Positions 1 to 9,495 of a stretch of DNA of 33,036 nucleotides are shown here, in pieces (positions within the stretch are counted from its first letter, which is position 1; the number at the start of each line of letters is the position of its first letter). The DNA lies in contig JAUCBJ010008174.1 of NCBI GenBank assembly GCA_032718475.1, positions 1 to 33,036 of the forward strand, read 5' to 3'. The notes under the pieces were generated by a model. It saw nothing but the letters and a program-made list of their open reading frames with translations. It searched no databases and was not told where the DNA came from. The position numbers were made by a program, and so were the translations under genes. The DNA is from Nemertoderma westbladi. Its lineage: Eukaryota > Xenacoelomorpha > Nemertodermatida > Nemertodermatidae.

Positions 1-337
1 ATTATTATTACCGGTACTAGGCTAATTAGGCCTAAACTATAATCACCGCAAGGGTTTCCGGGGCCATGTTTAGATTACATGATATGGCATGTCTGCAGTG
101 TATGGTACCGGCTGACCTGTATTGCAGTATTGACTAATTGCAGAATTCTCGATTCAGGAATTGAGTACAGCTTGACAGTACCGGTACAAATGGTACATGC
201 AGATTGGCAGACAGCCCCTATGTTTTGCAAAATTTGTCAGAAAACCAGCTGATTTATCCTACAGTAATAATAATTTAACGCATGTTTATTTTGGATAAAT
301 AAATATATTATAACTACAATAACAGTTACACTGATGC
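1..337. other. No gene seen
   Basis: AT-rich sequence with scattered ACCGGTAC-type words. I see no long reading frame, RNA gene or terminal repeat here. Confidence 0.5.
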
Positions 338-505
338 TGCACGAAGGCCCCACGCAAATTCTACTTGGAAAATTTTCAAACTTTTGCCAAACAACATGTG
401 TACCAAGTTTGGATAGATTTCATCAAGGATTGGCCGAGTTATTAACGTTTAAAATAAAATACTGAAAAAAAACGCGACAGAACGACAGAACGACAGGTTG
501 ATTAA
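338..505 (+). repeat. Possible 3' tail of a LINE or SINE
   Basis: The stretch reads ACCAAGTTTGGATAGATTTC, then a GGCCGAGTTATTAACG segment, an A-rich run and three copies of a CGACAGAA-like unit (about 472-497). This order (CCAAGTTTGG, a GAGTTAT block, then ACGCGACAGAC-type short tandem units) resembles the 3' tails of LINE/SINE families common in aquatic invertebrates. The family is inferred from memory of the pattern. No target duplication was found. Confidence 0.35.
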
Positions 506-852
506 TGGTACCACTACGCTAAGGCTCTCTCACTTCGTGGCTCGCCCCACAGTATCTATGTTTATTTGTCGTAGCTGTATCTCCGCTTAAACGCCCCGGT
601 GGTTTGCTACAGGACTTTGTATGCTGATTTTTATGGGTATCGGCTAATATGGAATAGGAAAGTTACGCGTTAATTAATTAAATAATTATCGAGATAATTA
701 AGAATATGGAAGATCTTAACATGTTGAGCTCAATATCCATTGCTCTCGAACACACTTCAGCCAACTTTCATCCAGGAATCTGGTGATGGAGTTAGTGAGT
801 TTTGTGTCGATCCGGTTGGTTCACAGTCTTCACAGTCAAGTTGACTACGTCA
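506..852. other. No gene seen
   Basis: Non-coding stretch upstream of the LINE A endonuclease remnant. It could hold a decayed 5' part of LINE A, but no ORF1-like frame is readable. Confidence 0.4.
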
Positions 853-856
853 TCAA

Positions 857-1684
857 TTGGGTGATTGTCTAGGGAGTAGGCCTACTGGTAACTTTACTGT
901 TTTAAACATAAATGCCCAGTGTATTAGAAACAAACTTAATGAGTTTCGTGTCAGGGTTGCATTAATAAAACCGGATATAATTGGAGTGACTGAAACCTGG
1001 TTTGATAGTACTGTACAATATAGATGTGATAAGATACGATGGTGGTGGTGCTGCACTTTATATACGACAGTCTAATATGTTTTCAGTTGAAATAGTTAAC
1101 CCAGGCAATATCTGTTTTGATGATTTTATCTGTTTACGTATAAATCAGAATAATGGTCGTAATTTTACAGTTTGCTGTATTTACCGCTCTACAGCATCTT
1201 CACATGCTAATGACACAGCTTTGCATGTTTTAATTGACAAGTTACTTGTTAATTGTGGTTGTGAAATTTTGTTTACGGTGATTTTAATTTCCCTCATATA
1301 GATTGGGAAAATTTGTGTACATTACACGTTTTTGAAAACACAAGACTGGATAGAAACCATATTTTGAGTTCTAGATTAGACTTATTTTTTACTAAATCCA
1401 TTGATTCAATTTCTGATGTACGTGTACTCTGTCTTCTTGGGAAGTCTGACCATAGTGTGGTGCATGCGGTCTTGAATGTACACCGGGATATTAGTGAACC
1501 TACTCGGACGTACTTGAGATATGACAAGGGTGATTACGACAACTGGCGAACGTCCCTCCGTGACATTGACTGGGATGACCGTCTGGAAGGCAAGGACGCT
1601 GACCAGGCATGGACTGAACTCAAGACTGAATTGCTTAAGGGTACTAAACAATTCGTCCCCCGTAGATCTACAGTTAATGGATAG
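857..1684 (+). pseudogene. LINE A endonuclease domain, frameshifted
   Basis: Remnant of the apurinic-like endonuclease that nicks target DNA in target-primed reverse transcription of non-LTR retrotransposons. Three frames have to be read in turn. 857-1075 contains LNINAQCIRNKL followed by IKPDIIGVTETWF, the usual N-terminal endonuclease motifs. 1002-1301 carries GGGAALYIR and the central strand CCIYRS. Around 1280-1684 the frame gives GDFNFPHIDW, then SRLDLFFT and GKSDHSVV, the C-terminal catalytic block (Asp and His of SDH). At least two frameshifts break it, and a TAG closes the last frame near 1684. The style fits the CR1/Jockey group of LINEs. It continues into the reverse transcriptase downstream and lies just outside the inverted repeat. 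Confidence 0.75.
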
Positions 1685-1689
1685 GATGA

Positions 1690-3329
1690 ACCTTGGATGA
1701 CCAGTGCGACTATACATTGTATACGCAGAAAACAACTGCTTTTCCACCGCTGGCAACAACACCGCACCGATCGTAATTTCCAGCGATATGTATTATCTAG
1801 ACAGTCTACGGGACGCCACGTTCGTAATGCAAAAAATAATTTTGAAAGAAATGTTGCCGAGAAATGTAAACTAACCCTAAAGCTTTCTGGTCGTATGTAA
1901 ACTCCAAGAGGAAAACCAAATCAACTATTGGTCCCCTACGTACCAACAACAACGAAATAATTACGTCACCATATGGAATGTCAGAATTACTTAGTAAGAC
2001 ATATGCGTCCGTTTTTACCAAGCCTGACTCATCTGACCAACTGCATTCTGTTTCGTCCTTGCACACATACATTCCACCTACCACACAGATTGAACCCATT
2101 GTAAATGTAGACTTTTCTCTTGAACAGGTTCAGTATGAGCTGGATCACCTAAACGTAAACAAAGACCCTGGAGACGGTCTACATGGTAGAATATTGAAGG
2201 AACTGGCTAATGTTATTGCTGCTCCTTGTATGTCAATTTTTCAACTGTCGTTTGACTCTGGTGTTATTCCTTCAGATTGTCGAGAAGCAATAGTATCCCC
2301 GATCTTGAAGAGACAACCAAAACGTGTGCCAGATAATTATCGTCCTGTTTTCCTAACATGTATATTAGCGAAAGTGTGTGAGAAATTCATCCGGAATGCT
2401 CTAGTGAGTCACTTCGAGGATCACCAACTCTTTTCAGATGCTCAACATGGTGCACGTTCCCACAGATCTGTAGTAACACAGCTTCTGGAAGTGTTTGAAG
2501 ACCTATCTGATTACATTGACGATCCTGATTTCCAGGGTGCAGATATTGCATACCTAGACCTACGCAGAGCTTTTGACACAGTTTTCCACCCTCTACTGTT
2601 TCAGAAACTTCATGAGTATGGCGTACAAGGCCACTTAGCGCAGTGGATACAAGGTTTCCTGACAGATCGGTCCCAGTGTGTCAGGGTAGATGGTGTTCTC
2701 AGTACTCCTATAGCTGTTACCAGTGGTGTGCCCCAAGGAACTGTCACTGCAGCCTTTCTCTTTCTTGCTTTCGTCAATGATGTGCCTTCCATTGTTTCAT
2801 CCCTGTGCAAGATTTTCGTTGATGATACTAAACTCTACAGGGACATACTATGACGCAACTGACATACAGGCCCTACTAGACTAGTTGAATGGCGTAACCG
2901 CTGGAAATTGCAGTTCAATGATTCCAAGTGCAAGGTGATGCATCTACAGTAGGTTCTAGAAATCCCAAAGTTGCTTATGCAATGAATGGACAGTCACTTT
3001 CAACAACAGTAACCGAGAAACGTGATTTGGGTATAACATTCACATCAGACATGTCCTTCACAACTCACTGCTCACAGACAGCAGCCCGCGCCATGCGATT
3101 CGTCCATCTAATACGTGAACTTTTACCTTTTTAGAAACTCCAATGTTCACCCTGTTGAACAAATCCCATTTACGGCCTCTTCTCGAAAATGGTACAGTAG
3201 TCTGGTCACCGTACCTTCAGCATGATATTGACACCCTTGAACAAGTGCAACACCGTGCCACTTGCCTTGTCCCTTCTCTGACTGACCTGACATATGAAAA
3301 CTTTGGGGTGGTAGCTACCCCAAAATAAT
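1690..3329 (+). pseudogene. LINE A linker and reverse transcriptase, decayed
   Basis: Downstream half of the LINE A ORF2. A linker is readable at about 1697-1900. The longest open piece, 1978-2853, holds the fingers and palm: NKDPGDGLHGRILKEL, DNYRPVFLTCILAKVCEKF, then LDLRRAFDTVFHPLL (first catalytic Asp), SGVPQGTVTAAFLF and FVDDTKLY (catalytic DD). The usual family motif is FADDTKLY, so Ala to Val is a mild variant. Frameshifts near 2853-2930 and 3134 break the thumb, which continues as KRDLGITFTSDMSF and then HLRPLLENGTVVWSP. A 13 bp gap relative to the other copy near 2878 removes part of the palm/thumb junction. From 2681 onward this sequence is repeated inverted at 23874-23208. Clade is inferred as CR1-like. 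Confidence 0.8.
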
Positions 3330-3840
3330 TTTTCATTACAATTGATTTTATTATGTACGTACTGTAAACTTCCCATTTTACATTCACTTTATAAATACTG
3401 TAGGCCTAAATACTATTCGTATATTTTTAATTATTACAATGTGATATTTTTATCTTCATATACGCTGATTAGCGTACTTTTACCAGTGTAGGCTATGCAG
3501 TATCTCTAAATTTAAAAGGTGCAATCATGAACTTATTGTTACTCTGGCGTCATTAATAACATAACATAACTATTTGACGTCGGTGTGCGCTATTACAGTA
3601 TTAAAGGTCAATAAGACTATATGAGCAATGAACTTGATTGCTTTTCAATATTATCCATAAAATCAACGAGAATTTGTCATTGATTGCTTATTAGTTGTAA
3701 CCCGGAATCAATGTGTGTGTAATATAATACAGTTTGTCAGAATGACTCAAATTTATTTATTTTGGAAATATTATTTTACGAGGTACCGGTACTACTTGGC
3801 TGTAAATACTGTAGGAACAATTTAAGAAATTATAACAAAT
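3330..3840. other. Non-coding 3' flank of LINE A within the arm
   Basis: AT-rich sequence following the last readable LINE A frame, conserved with some divergence in the right arm (22766-23207). It may be LINE A 3' UTR plus older host sequence. TAACATAACATAAC-type short repeats near 3557 are longer in the other arm. No gene seen. Confidence 0.5.
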
Positions 3841-4234
3841 TATATTTATTTATTTATCAAGCCCGTTAACTAAAAAATCTTACGATAGGTGTGTTAGTAC
3901 CAAAATTATGCAAAAAACTAAAAAGCAACAAGACCTAGACGTTGCATGCAATCAGTGATCAGCTTACAGCAGCCAGCTGATCGGCAGGCCAGTCTTGCAA
4001 AAGCTTGAAATGTATTACATTCAAAAACGTAATCTCTACAATTCCTGGCTTGGCCTCCTGAGAATGCCTTCAGCTGCGGGGCGAAACCTACCGATCAGCT
4101 GGCTGCCGTCAGCTGATCACTGATTGCATGCAACGTCTAGGTCTTGTTGCTTCTTAGTTTTTTACATAACTTTGGTACTAACACACCTACCGTAAGGGTT
4201 TTTACTTAATGTGCTTGATAAATAAATAAATATA
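3841..4234. mobile_element. MITE-like fold-back element, left copy
   Basis: About 394 bp with imperfect terminal inverted repeats of roughly 140 bp. The left end ATTTATTTATTTATCAAG and the right end CTTGATAAATAAATAAAT are reverse complements. Inside, AGACCTAGACGTTGCATGCA, CAGTGATCAGC and CAGCCAGCTGATCGG occur on the left and in reverse complement on the right. The central ~110 bp is unique. It has no coding capacity. Flanks are AT-rich, so a target duplication could not be assigned. A second copy lies at the mirror position in the right arm, so both came from one insertion before the inverted duplication. Confidence 0.7.
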
Positions 4235-4765
4235 AATTATAATTATTGGTTAATCAAGGATCTACTTCAATTTAAGAAATGTCCCGACTGGAGACCGCGA
4301 GAATTATAGTTATTTAATGTCAATCATCTATTGGGCACTGCGTGCGAAATTCTGCATTTACATTATATGTGGTCTGACTCAAACTTGGAGGGAAGGTAAC
4401 TTGGAATTTCCTAGCTTGAAAAATTGTCCTTTTTATAATTTTATTGTGAATATAATAGTAGTCAGAGCGTCTACTGGACTACAACATACCGGAAGTAAAT
4501 TATCTTTGGTAGCGCTTAGTTTGGTATAATTACAGTAATTATCCAACAATGCCTATAATTACAGTATGTTTTTAAATTGTTTTAACTTGTTGATGTTATT
4601 ATAATGCTGTTTTTAAAGTTTTTTTTACCTCAGGCCAACTAATATGTGTACTAATACCGGTGGATCAAACTATTAATTATTTGAATTTAGAACTGTGCGA
4701 GCGCATAGATCTACTAATATCGGCATGCTGCATTGTCGCTGCATTATATATATATTACATATATA
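4235..4765. other. Non-coding arm sequence containing the BEL-1 empty site
   Basis: No gene is supported. A 70-codon frame at 4317-4529 is mirrored in the other arm with 5 amino-acid changes and resembles nothing I know, so I treat it as chance. The value of this stretch is at 4675-4679, where the minus strand reads AAATTCAAATAATTAATAG. This is the uninterrupted version of the sequence into which BEL-1 inserted in the other arm. Confidence 0.6.
4675..4679 (-). other. Pre-insertion (empty) target site of BEL-1
   Basis: The left arm has a single TAATT (minus strand) flanked by TTCAAA and AATAGTTTG. In the right arm TAATT occurs twice, at 8918-8922 and 21925-21929, on the two sides of BEL-1. 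This allelic-style comparison fixes the ends of the insertion to the base. Confidence 0.92.
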
Positions 4766-5376
4766 TTAAGATTGCTGTGCCGGCTTGTCAACAAAATTGA
4801 GCCGCCACAACTCCATATCACCCATGACATTTTCTAGATCATCCGCATTTTCAAGGCCAGTGTCCTTTAAGATGCGCATCAAGAGAGTCATGGGCTGTCC
4901 ACCATGCTTATACGCTCCATAAGGGCGCCAAAGCACACGATTATGCACTGGCTAGTCCTCACGGCGAAAGCAAAGTCCTGCAAAGCGGAGGCGGTTCCGT
5001 TCAGGTGTGAAGCTAGGGGAGGTTAATTGAACACCTCCAATGTTATAGTGTCTGGTTGGAGATGTGTTCATTGTACTTGACACAATGAACCCGGCGCAGC
5101 ATTCTTGTGAAAGTGCCATCCAGTGATTTGGAGCCCTCTGCAGTTAGAGCCCACATGGACTCCCATAAGAGTACTGGTACTACTGCTGCCATAAATATTC
5201 AAACCTTAAGGTTCTGTTTTATTCTATGGGACTTCCAAATCCTGGGCAGACTATTTAACGCCTTCCCCTTACGTATCCGAAGGTCTTCACCTGACTTTCG
5301 GATCCATGGTCCCAAGTAGCAGAAGTCATCCACGTATTGAACCAAACCAAGCCTTCCCTCCTGGAGCTTATGAAGT
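4766..5376 (-). pseudogene. LINE B reverse transcriptase 3' fragment, left-arm copy
   Basis: Minus-strand C-terminal fragment of a second LINE reverse transcriptase, mirror copy of 8220-8831. It starts with QYVDDFCYLG, a thumb motif, then DLRIRKGKALNSL, TRMLRRVHCV, RNRLRFAG and the tail RILKDTGLENADDLENVM ending at a stop at 4766. The order YLG / RI.KA / TRMLRR / RLRFAGHC / DTG.EDL..AM is that of the endonuclease-reverse transcriptase proteins of RTE-like LINEs. Fingers and palm are missing (5' truncation, normal for LINEs). Frames are interrupted by several stops. It is essentially identical to its right-arm partner. Confidence 0.65.
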
Positions 5377-5844
5377 GGATTATGAAATATAAAGATAATT
5401 ATGGGGAAATAAATTAGTGTGATTATTTACTGTGGTGTTGGATACGATTGGAATTTTGGTATCTTTGTCCCGAAGAGTTTTAACTTGCGAGGGTCGATAG
5501 GTTGAGAATATTAGATGGTTTGTTGACAATAGAAGCAATAGATCATTGACTCGCGAACCTCGCGATTTTCTTTCAATTATATAATATTTCTATAAAATTT
5601 TCTAGAACTAAAATATTTCTTCTAGAACATTATTTAAATTAATTGTTAATTTCGTACACGTTAGATACAAAAAACAGTAGTAAATAACAGTACAGCGTAC
5701 ATACAAAGTTACATAATTAAGCACAAATAAAGTAGGGTGGGTAAGTAGATGAACTGTTACAATAATGATAATGTTAATGTTAACCGCCACATTTACTGAG
5801 ATACAATATGACTCAATCAGTTTACTAATTCGTAAATCACGCTA
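5377..5844. other. Non-coding stretch between LINE B and LINE C
   Basis: AT-rich, probably the LINE C 3' UTR on the minus strand. It contains short inverted motifs (CGCGAACCTCGCG near 5551; TTCTAGAA near 5599 and 5621). It matches 7751-8219 except for a 2 bp indel. No gene seen. Confidence 0.5.
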
Positions 5845-7262
5845 CTATTCTGTACATATATAATGCAAAATATTTTCCAATTCATCCTGCTCAAAACCTG
5901 GTACTTCCAAGGTATATCTACAATCAACTAATTCCCTGCACATATTTATGTAAGACGAATTATCTCCGAACCATTTAAAATTATAACATTCCTTTACATT
6001 TGGAAATCTGGCTACCGGGGAATTAACAATAGATGTTGATATATAATTTAGATTTGCACCGCTCACTGACCTACAATCAAAAATATTAAGATTACCTAAA
6101 AATTGTATAGATTGTTTTGGGCTATTTAGAATAGATTTAGTAATAAACTGACAAACCTACCAAAAATCATTGACTTTGGGTATGGGAAATCTACTAAACC
6201 CTCCACAAAGAATCTATGAGTATTGTAAGGCAACCCCCAAACTGATCTAACATTAATATTCCATGAATTAAGTATTTTCAAAAAATTATGTGACGAAAAA
6301 TCCCATAGTGAACTACCATAAAAACTAGTTGCATAAATTCTTTGCAAATTACATAAACAAGACGGATGTGAGAAGCTAAATTCTTGCTTAAGACATTTAA
6401 GTTTTCCAATAAATTTACCGCGCTTTAATTGCATGTCGAAATTGAAACTACCTGAATAGTGCAGAGTGTTGCCTAAATATGTCGCTTGCTTAACCCATGG
6501 TAATGTAACTTCATTTACTGTAACGTTTGTAGATGGTTTAGACCAAGAACGATTAAAGGGTATACATTTCGATTTACTTATATCTGGATTAGTATTGGTG
6601 CTAAATACCATATTAAAATCCTTCGAAAATAATTCGCAATCCTTGAGCATATGCTGCAAACCATGAACTGATGGACACAGCAGAAGTATGTCGTCGGCAT
6701 ATACAAATATACCGAAAAAGCGAGACCCAATGTGACAACCAACTCGAGATTTTCTGAGACGGACGATTAACGTGTTAATAACAATACAGAATAAAAATGG
6801 GCTCGCCACCGAACCCTGCCTACAGCCGTTAGTGATGGAAAATTTGCGCGAGTTAGCGGAACCCCACTTGACATTACAACATTGTTCCCTGTATGTGAAC
6901 ATTAATAACCTTAAAAATAAAGGCGAGAACCCCTTCTTTAGAAGCTCCATAAACAACTTAACCCATTCAACCAGGTCAAAGGCCCGACTCAAATCTAAAA
7001 GGCAACCAAATACTGGCGTATTGAACCGTCTGTAGAACCCGAGAACTTCGGAGACCGCCCATGTGCAACTTGTCGTACTAGACTGCTTCTGAAACCCAAA
7101 TTGTAAATCATCTACGGCCAAGCAATGACCTTGGGAGATTAGCATCACCCATTCTAGAACTTTGAGCACTAAGGATGCGATTGCAATAGCTCTGTAATTG
7201 CTGGAGGTTGAAATATCACCGAGTTTGTCCTTTATGAGCGGAACAAGAGAAGCTGATAATAG
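5845..7262 (-). pseudogene. LINE C reverse transcriptase, parental copy
   Basis: Minus-strand LINE reverse transcriptase, read from about 7262 down to the stop at 5845. Motifs in order: ASLVPLIKDKLG and NYRAIAIASLVLKVLEWVM (fingers), FGFQKQSSTTSC, CLLDLSRAFDLVEWVKLF (first catalytic Asp), GCRQGSVASPFLFCIVI, and FVYADDILLLCPSV (YADD). ATYLGNTLHYSG follows, then the thumb with SVWGLPYNTHR and the tail ending ICTE. The frame is open from about 7262 to 6160. A single missing base near 6153 then shifts it, and the tail continues in another frame at 6066-5845. The right-arm copy keeps that base and the frame. No endonuclease is present because the upstream part is cut off at the filler junction. 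LINE clade not assigned. Confidence 0.82.
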
Positions 7263-7290
7263 GAACTAAAAGGATAAAAGGATAATAATA
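6304..7290. other. Spacer of the giant inverted repeat
   Basis: 987 bp not repeated elsewhere in the window. Almost all of it (to about 7262) is LINE C coding sequence on the minus strand, and the last ~28 bp is filler. As the loop of a 3.6 kb inverted repeat it is long enough for the structure to be tolerated in eukaryotic replication. Confidence 0.85.
7263..7290. other. Filler sequence at the inversion junction
   Basis: Between the end of readable LINE C and the start of the right arm lies a ~28 bp purine-rich patch made of repeated AAGGATAA/AGGATAATAATAGGA pieces. ATAATAGGA occurs on both sides (about 7256-7264 and 7284-7292). Short templated filler with flanking microhomology is typical of template-switch or end-joining junctions; that mechanism is inferred. 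Confidence 0.6.
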
Positions 7291-7750
7291 GGATTTTTCG
7301 TCACATAATTTTTTGAAAATACTTAATTCATGGAATATTAATGTTAGATCAGTTTGGGGGTTGCCTTACAATACTCATAGATTCTTTGTGGAGGGTTTAG
7401 TAGATTTCCCATACCCAAAGTCAATGATTTTTGGTAGGTTTGTACAGTTTATTACTAAATCTATTCTAAATAGCCCAAAACAATCTATACAATTTTTAGG
7501 TAATCTTAATATTTTTGATTGTAGGTCAGTGAGCGGTGCAAATCTAAATTATATATCAACATCTATTGTTAATTCCCCGGTAGCCAGATTTCCAAATGTA
7601 AAGGAATGTTATAATTTTAAATGGTTCGGAGATAATTCGTCTTACATAAATATGTGCAGGGAATTAGTTGATTGTAGATATACCTTGGAAGTACCAGGTT
7701 TTGAGCAGGATGAATTGGAAAATATTTTGCATTATATATGTACAGAATAG
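7291..7750 (+). pseudogene. LINE C reverse transcriptase C-terminus, right-arm copy
   Basis: Plus-strand copy of the thumb and C-terminal region of LINE C, open from the start of the arm to a TAG at 7748-7750. It contains SVWGLPYNTHR and FPNVKECYNFKWFG and ends ICTE. It lacks the palm, because the arm starts inside the gene, so it is a fragment with no catalytic capacity. Unlike the left-arm copy it carries no frameshift at the position equivalent to 6153. Confidence 0.75.
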
Positions 7751-8219
7751 TAGCGTGATTTACGAATTAGTAAACTGATTGAGTCATATTGTATCTCAGT
7801 AAATGTGGCGGTTAACATTAACATTATCATTATTGTAACAGTTCATCTACTACTACCCACCCTACTTTATTTGTGCTTAATTATGTAACTTTGTATGTAC
7901 GCTGTACTGTTATTTACTACTGTTTTTTGTATCTAACGTGTACGAAATTAACAATTAATTTAAATAATGTTCTAGAAGAAATATTTTAGTTCTAGAAAAT
8001 TTTATAGAAATATTATATAATTGAAAGAAAATCGCGAGGTTCGCGAGTCAATGATCTATTGCTTCTATTGTCAACAAACCATCTAATATTCTCAACCTAT
8101 CGACCCTCGCAAGTTAAAACTCTTCGGGACAAAGATACCAAAATTCCAATCGTATCCAACACCACAGTAAATAATCACACTAATTTATTTCCCCATAATT
8201 ATCTTTATATTTCATAATC
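7751..8219. other. Non-coding stretch between LINE C and LINE B, right arm
   Basis: Mirror of 5377-5844; AT-rich, probably LINE C 3' UTR. The only difference from the mirror is a 2 bp insertion near 7850. No gene seen. Confidence 0.5.
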
Positions 8220-8831
8220 CACTTCATAAGCTCCAGGAGGGAAGGCTTGGTTTGGTTCAATACGTGGATGACTTCTGCTACTTGGGACCATGGATCCGAA
8301 AGTCAGGTGAAGACCTTCGGATACGTAAGGGGAAGGCGTTAAATAGTCTGCCCAGGATTTGGAAGTCCCATAGAATAAAACAGAACCTTAAGGTTTGAAT
8401 ATTTATGGCAGCAGTAGTACCAGTACTCTTATGGGAGTCCATGTGGGCTCTAACTGCAGAGGGCTCCAAATCACTGGATGGCACTTTCACAAGAATGCTG
8501 CGCCGGGTTCATTGTGTCAAGTACAATGAACACATCTCCAACCAGACACTATAACATTGGAGGTGTTCAATTAACCTCCCCTAGCTTCACACCTGAACGG
8601 AACCGCCTCCGCTTTGCAGGACTTTGCTTTCGCCGTGAGGACTAGCCAGTGCATAATCGTGTGCTTTGGCGCCCTTATGGAGCGTATAAGCATGGTGGAC
8701 AGCCCATGACTCTCTTGATGCGCATCTTAAAGGACACTGGCCTTGAAAATGCGGATGATCTAGAAAATGTCATGGGTGATATGGAGTTGTGGCGGCTCAA
8801 TTTTGTTGACAAGCCGGCACAGCAATCTTAA
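8220..8831 (+). pseudogene. LINE B reverse transcriptase 3' fragment, right-arm copy
   Basis: Plus-strand copy of the LINE B tail. It reads QYVDDFCYLGPW, KSGEDLRIRKGKALNSL, a stop, MAAVVPVLLWESMWALTAEG (the LLYGSE-type thumb motif), SLDGTFTRMLRR, RLRFAG and a stop. The last frame, 8649-8831, then contains LKDTGLENADDLENVM. At least three stops or frame changes. The motif order matches the C-termini of RTE-like endonuclease-reverse transcriptases. It is identical to the left-arm copy in the coding part, so its damage predates the inverted duplication or has been homogenised. Confidence 0.68.
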
Positions 8832-8917
8832 TATATATGTAATATTTATATAATGCAGCGACAATGCAGCATGCCGATATTAGTAGATCTATGCGCTCGC
8901 ACAGTTCTAAATTCAAA

Positions 8918-8922
8918 TAATT
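8918..8922 (+). repeat. Target site duplication of BEL-1, left
   Basis: TAATT directly abuts the terminal TGTGACGG of the left LTR and is repeated at 21925-21929. Five bp fits BEL/Pao integration (usually 4-6 bp). Confidence 0.93.
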
Positions 8923-9457
8923 TGTGACGGGATCCACGGAGGATCCCGGTTTATCCGGTTTTCAATCTACGCGTCCCCGCCGTGTGTGTGAAAGGTAAAG
9001 AGTTATTGATCGCTGTATATAGTTCTCCGGGTATAATAGTATAAGATATAATATTGGATACACAAATGGAATGTGAAGACAGAGACGGAGACGGAGACGA
9101 TAATTGAAGTTCCGGTACTACCCTAGCTAAACTGACTTACTATAAGTGAATGAAATGATTACTGTACTGATAATATATATTGCACAGTTGGCCGTGTTAC
9201 ATTACTCAACCGATGCCTTCCCCCCATTGGCTAATAACCCTGTTGTCGCCCTTTGCCTCCCCTGGAGGGTTTCCCTTCACTCTTGTTACTCTCTCTCTCT
9301 CTCAGGGGTGTAACCCCTGACCCTTATTGTGTGTGTGTGTGCTTTCTCCTTCCCACTTTGTTGGGGTGACACGAGGTTGATTGCTCACCCTCGTGTTCCC
9401 CAATATTGCTTAACGGCTTACTTTATGGGGTGGTTAGCGGAATTGAATAAGCTAACA
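8923..9457 (-). repeat. BEL-1 3' LTR
   Basis: 535 bp. It is assigned as the 3' LTR because a polypurine tract (sense strand GGGGGGGAG) abuts its sense-strand start. Compared with the 5' LTR it has an extra 11 bp (a short duplication around GGATCC near 8929-8945) and six substitutions. It contains a TC microsatellite (~9290-9303), a TG run (~9328-9341), a perfect 7 bp stem CAGGGGT/ACCCCTG (9303-9319) and a longer imperfect stem at 9362-9399. Confidence 0.95.
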
Positions 9458-9466
9458 CTCCCCCCC
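9458..9466 (-). promoter_or_regulatory. BEL-1 polypurine tract
   Basis: Sense-strand GGGGGGGAG sits immediately before the 3' LTR start TGTTAGC. This is the expected place and composition for the plus-strand DNA primer left by RNase H. Confidence 0.85.
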
Positions 9467-9495
9467 ATGCTATCTTCCTGGTGAGAAGATAGCAT
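9467..9495. other. Perfect hairpin next to the polypurine tract
   Basis: ATGCTATCTTC (9467-9477), a 7-base loop, then the exact reverse complement GAAGATAGCAT (9485-9495). It abuts the polypurine tract with no gap. A role in plus-strand priming, RNA stability or termination is conceivable but not shown. Confidence 0.8.

Larger units (their letters stand above)
2681..6303 (+). repeat. Left arm of the giant inverted repeat
   Basis: This arm matches the reverse complement of 7291-8922 plus 21925-23874. The outer edge is sharp: TCAGGGTAGATGG is shared and the bases before 2681 diverge. The inner edge is sharp at 6303 (shared GGATTTTTCG on the opposite strand). The inner 4675-6303 differs from its partner by one substitution (A/T run near 4750), one 2 bp indel near 5743 and one 1 bp indel near 6153. 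The outer 2681-4674 differs by about 3-4% in the parts I compared and by several indels, including a roughly 75 bp segment near 3570-3650 absent from the partner. LINE A and LINE C both continue coherently beyond the edges of this arm, so it is probably the parental copy. Confidence 0.93.
7291..8922 (-). repeat. Right arm of the giant inverted repeat, inner segment
   Basis: Reverse complement of 4675-6303 with one substitution and 2 bp and 1 bp indels, about 99.8% identical over 1632 bp. It starts abruptly inside LINE C coding sequence at GGATTTTTCG and is cut at 8922 by BEL-1, resuming at 21925. Confidence 0.93.

Noticed and set aside
3841-4234. CRISPR-like or tRNA-like structure from the strong inverted repeats
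   Set aside because: There are only two inverted halves, no repeat-spacer periodicity and no cloverleaf. A fold-back transposon explains it.
4317-4529. 70-codon frame conserved in both arms
   Set aside because: Both copies stem from one duplication. Five amino-acid changes in 70 codons do not suggest selection, and nothing is recognised.
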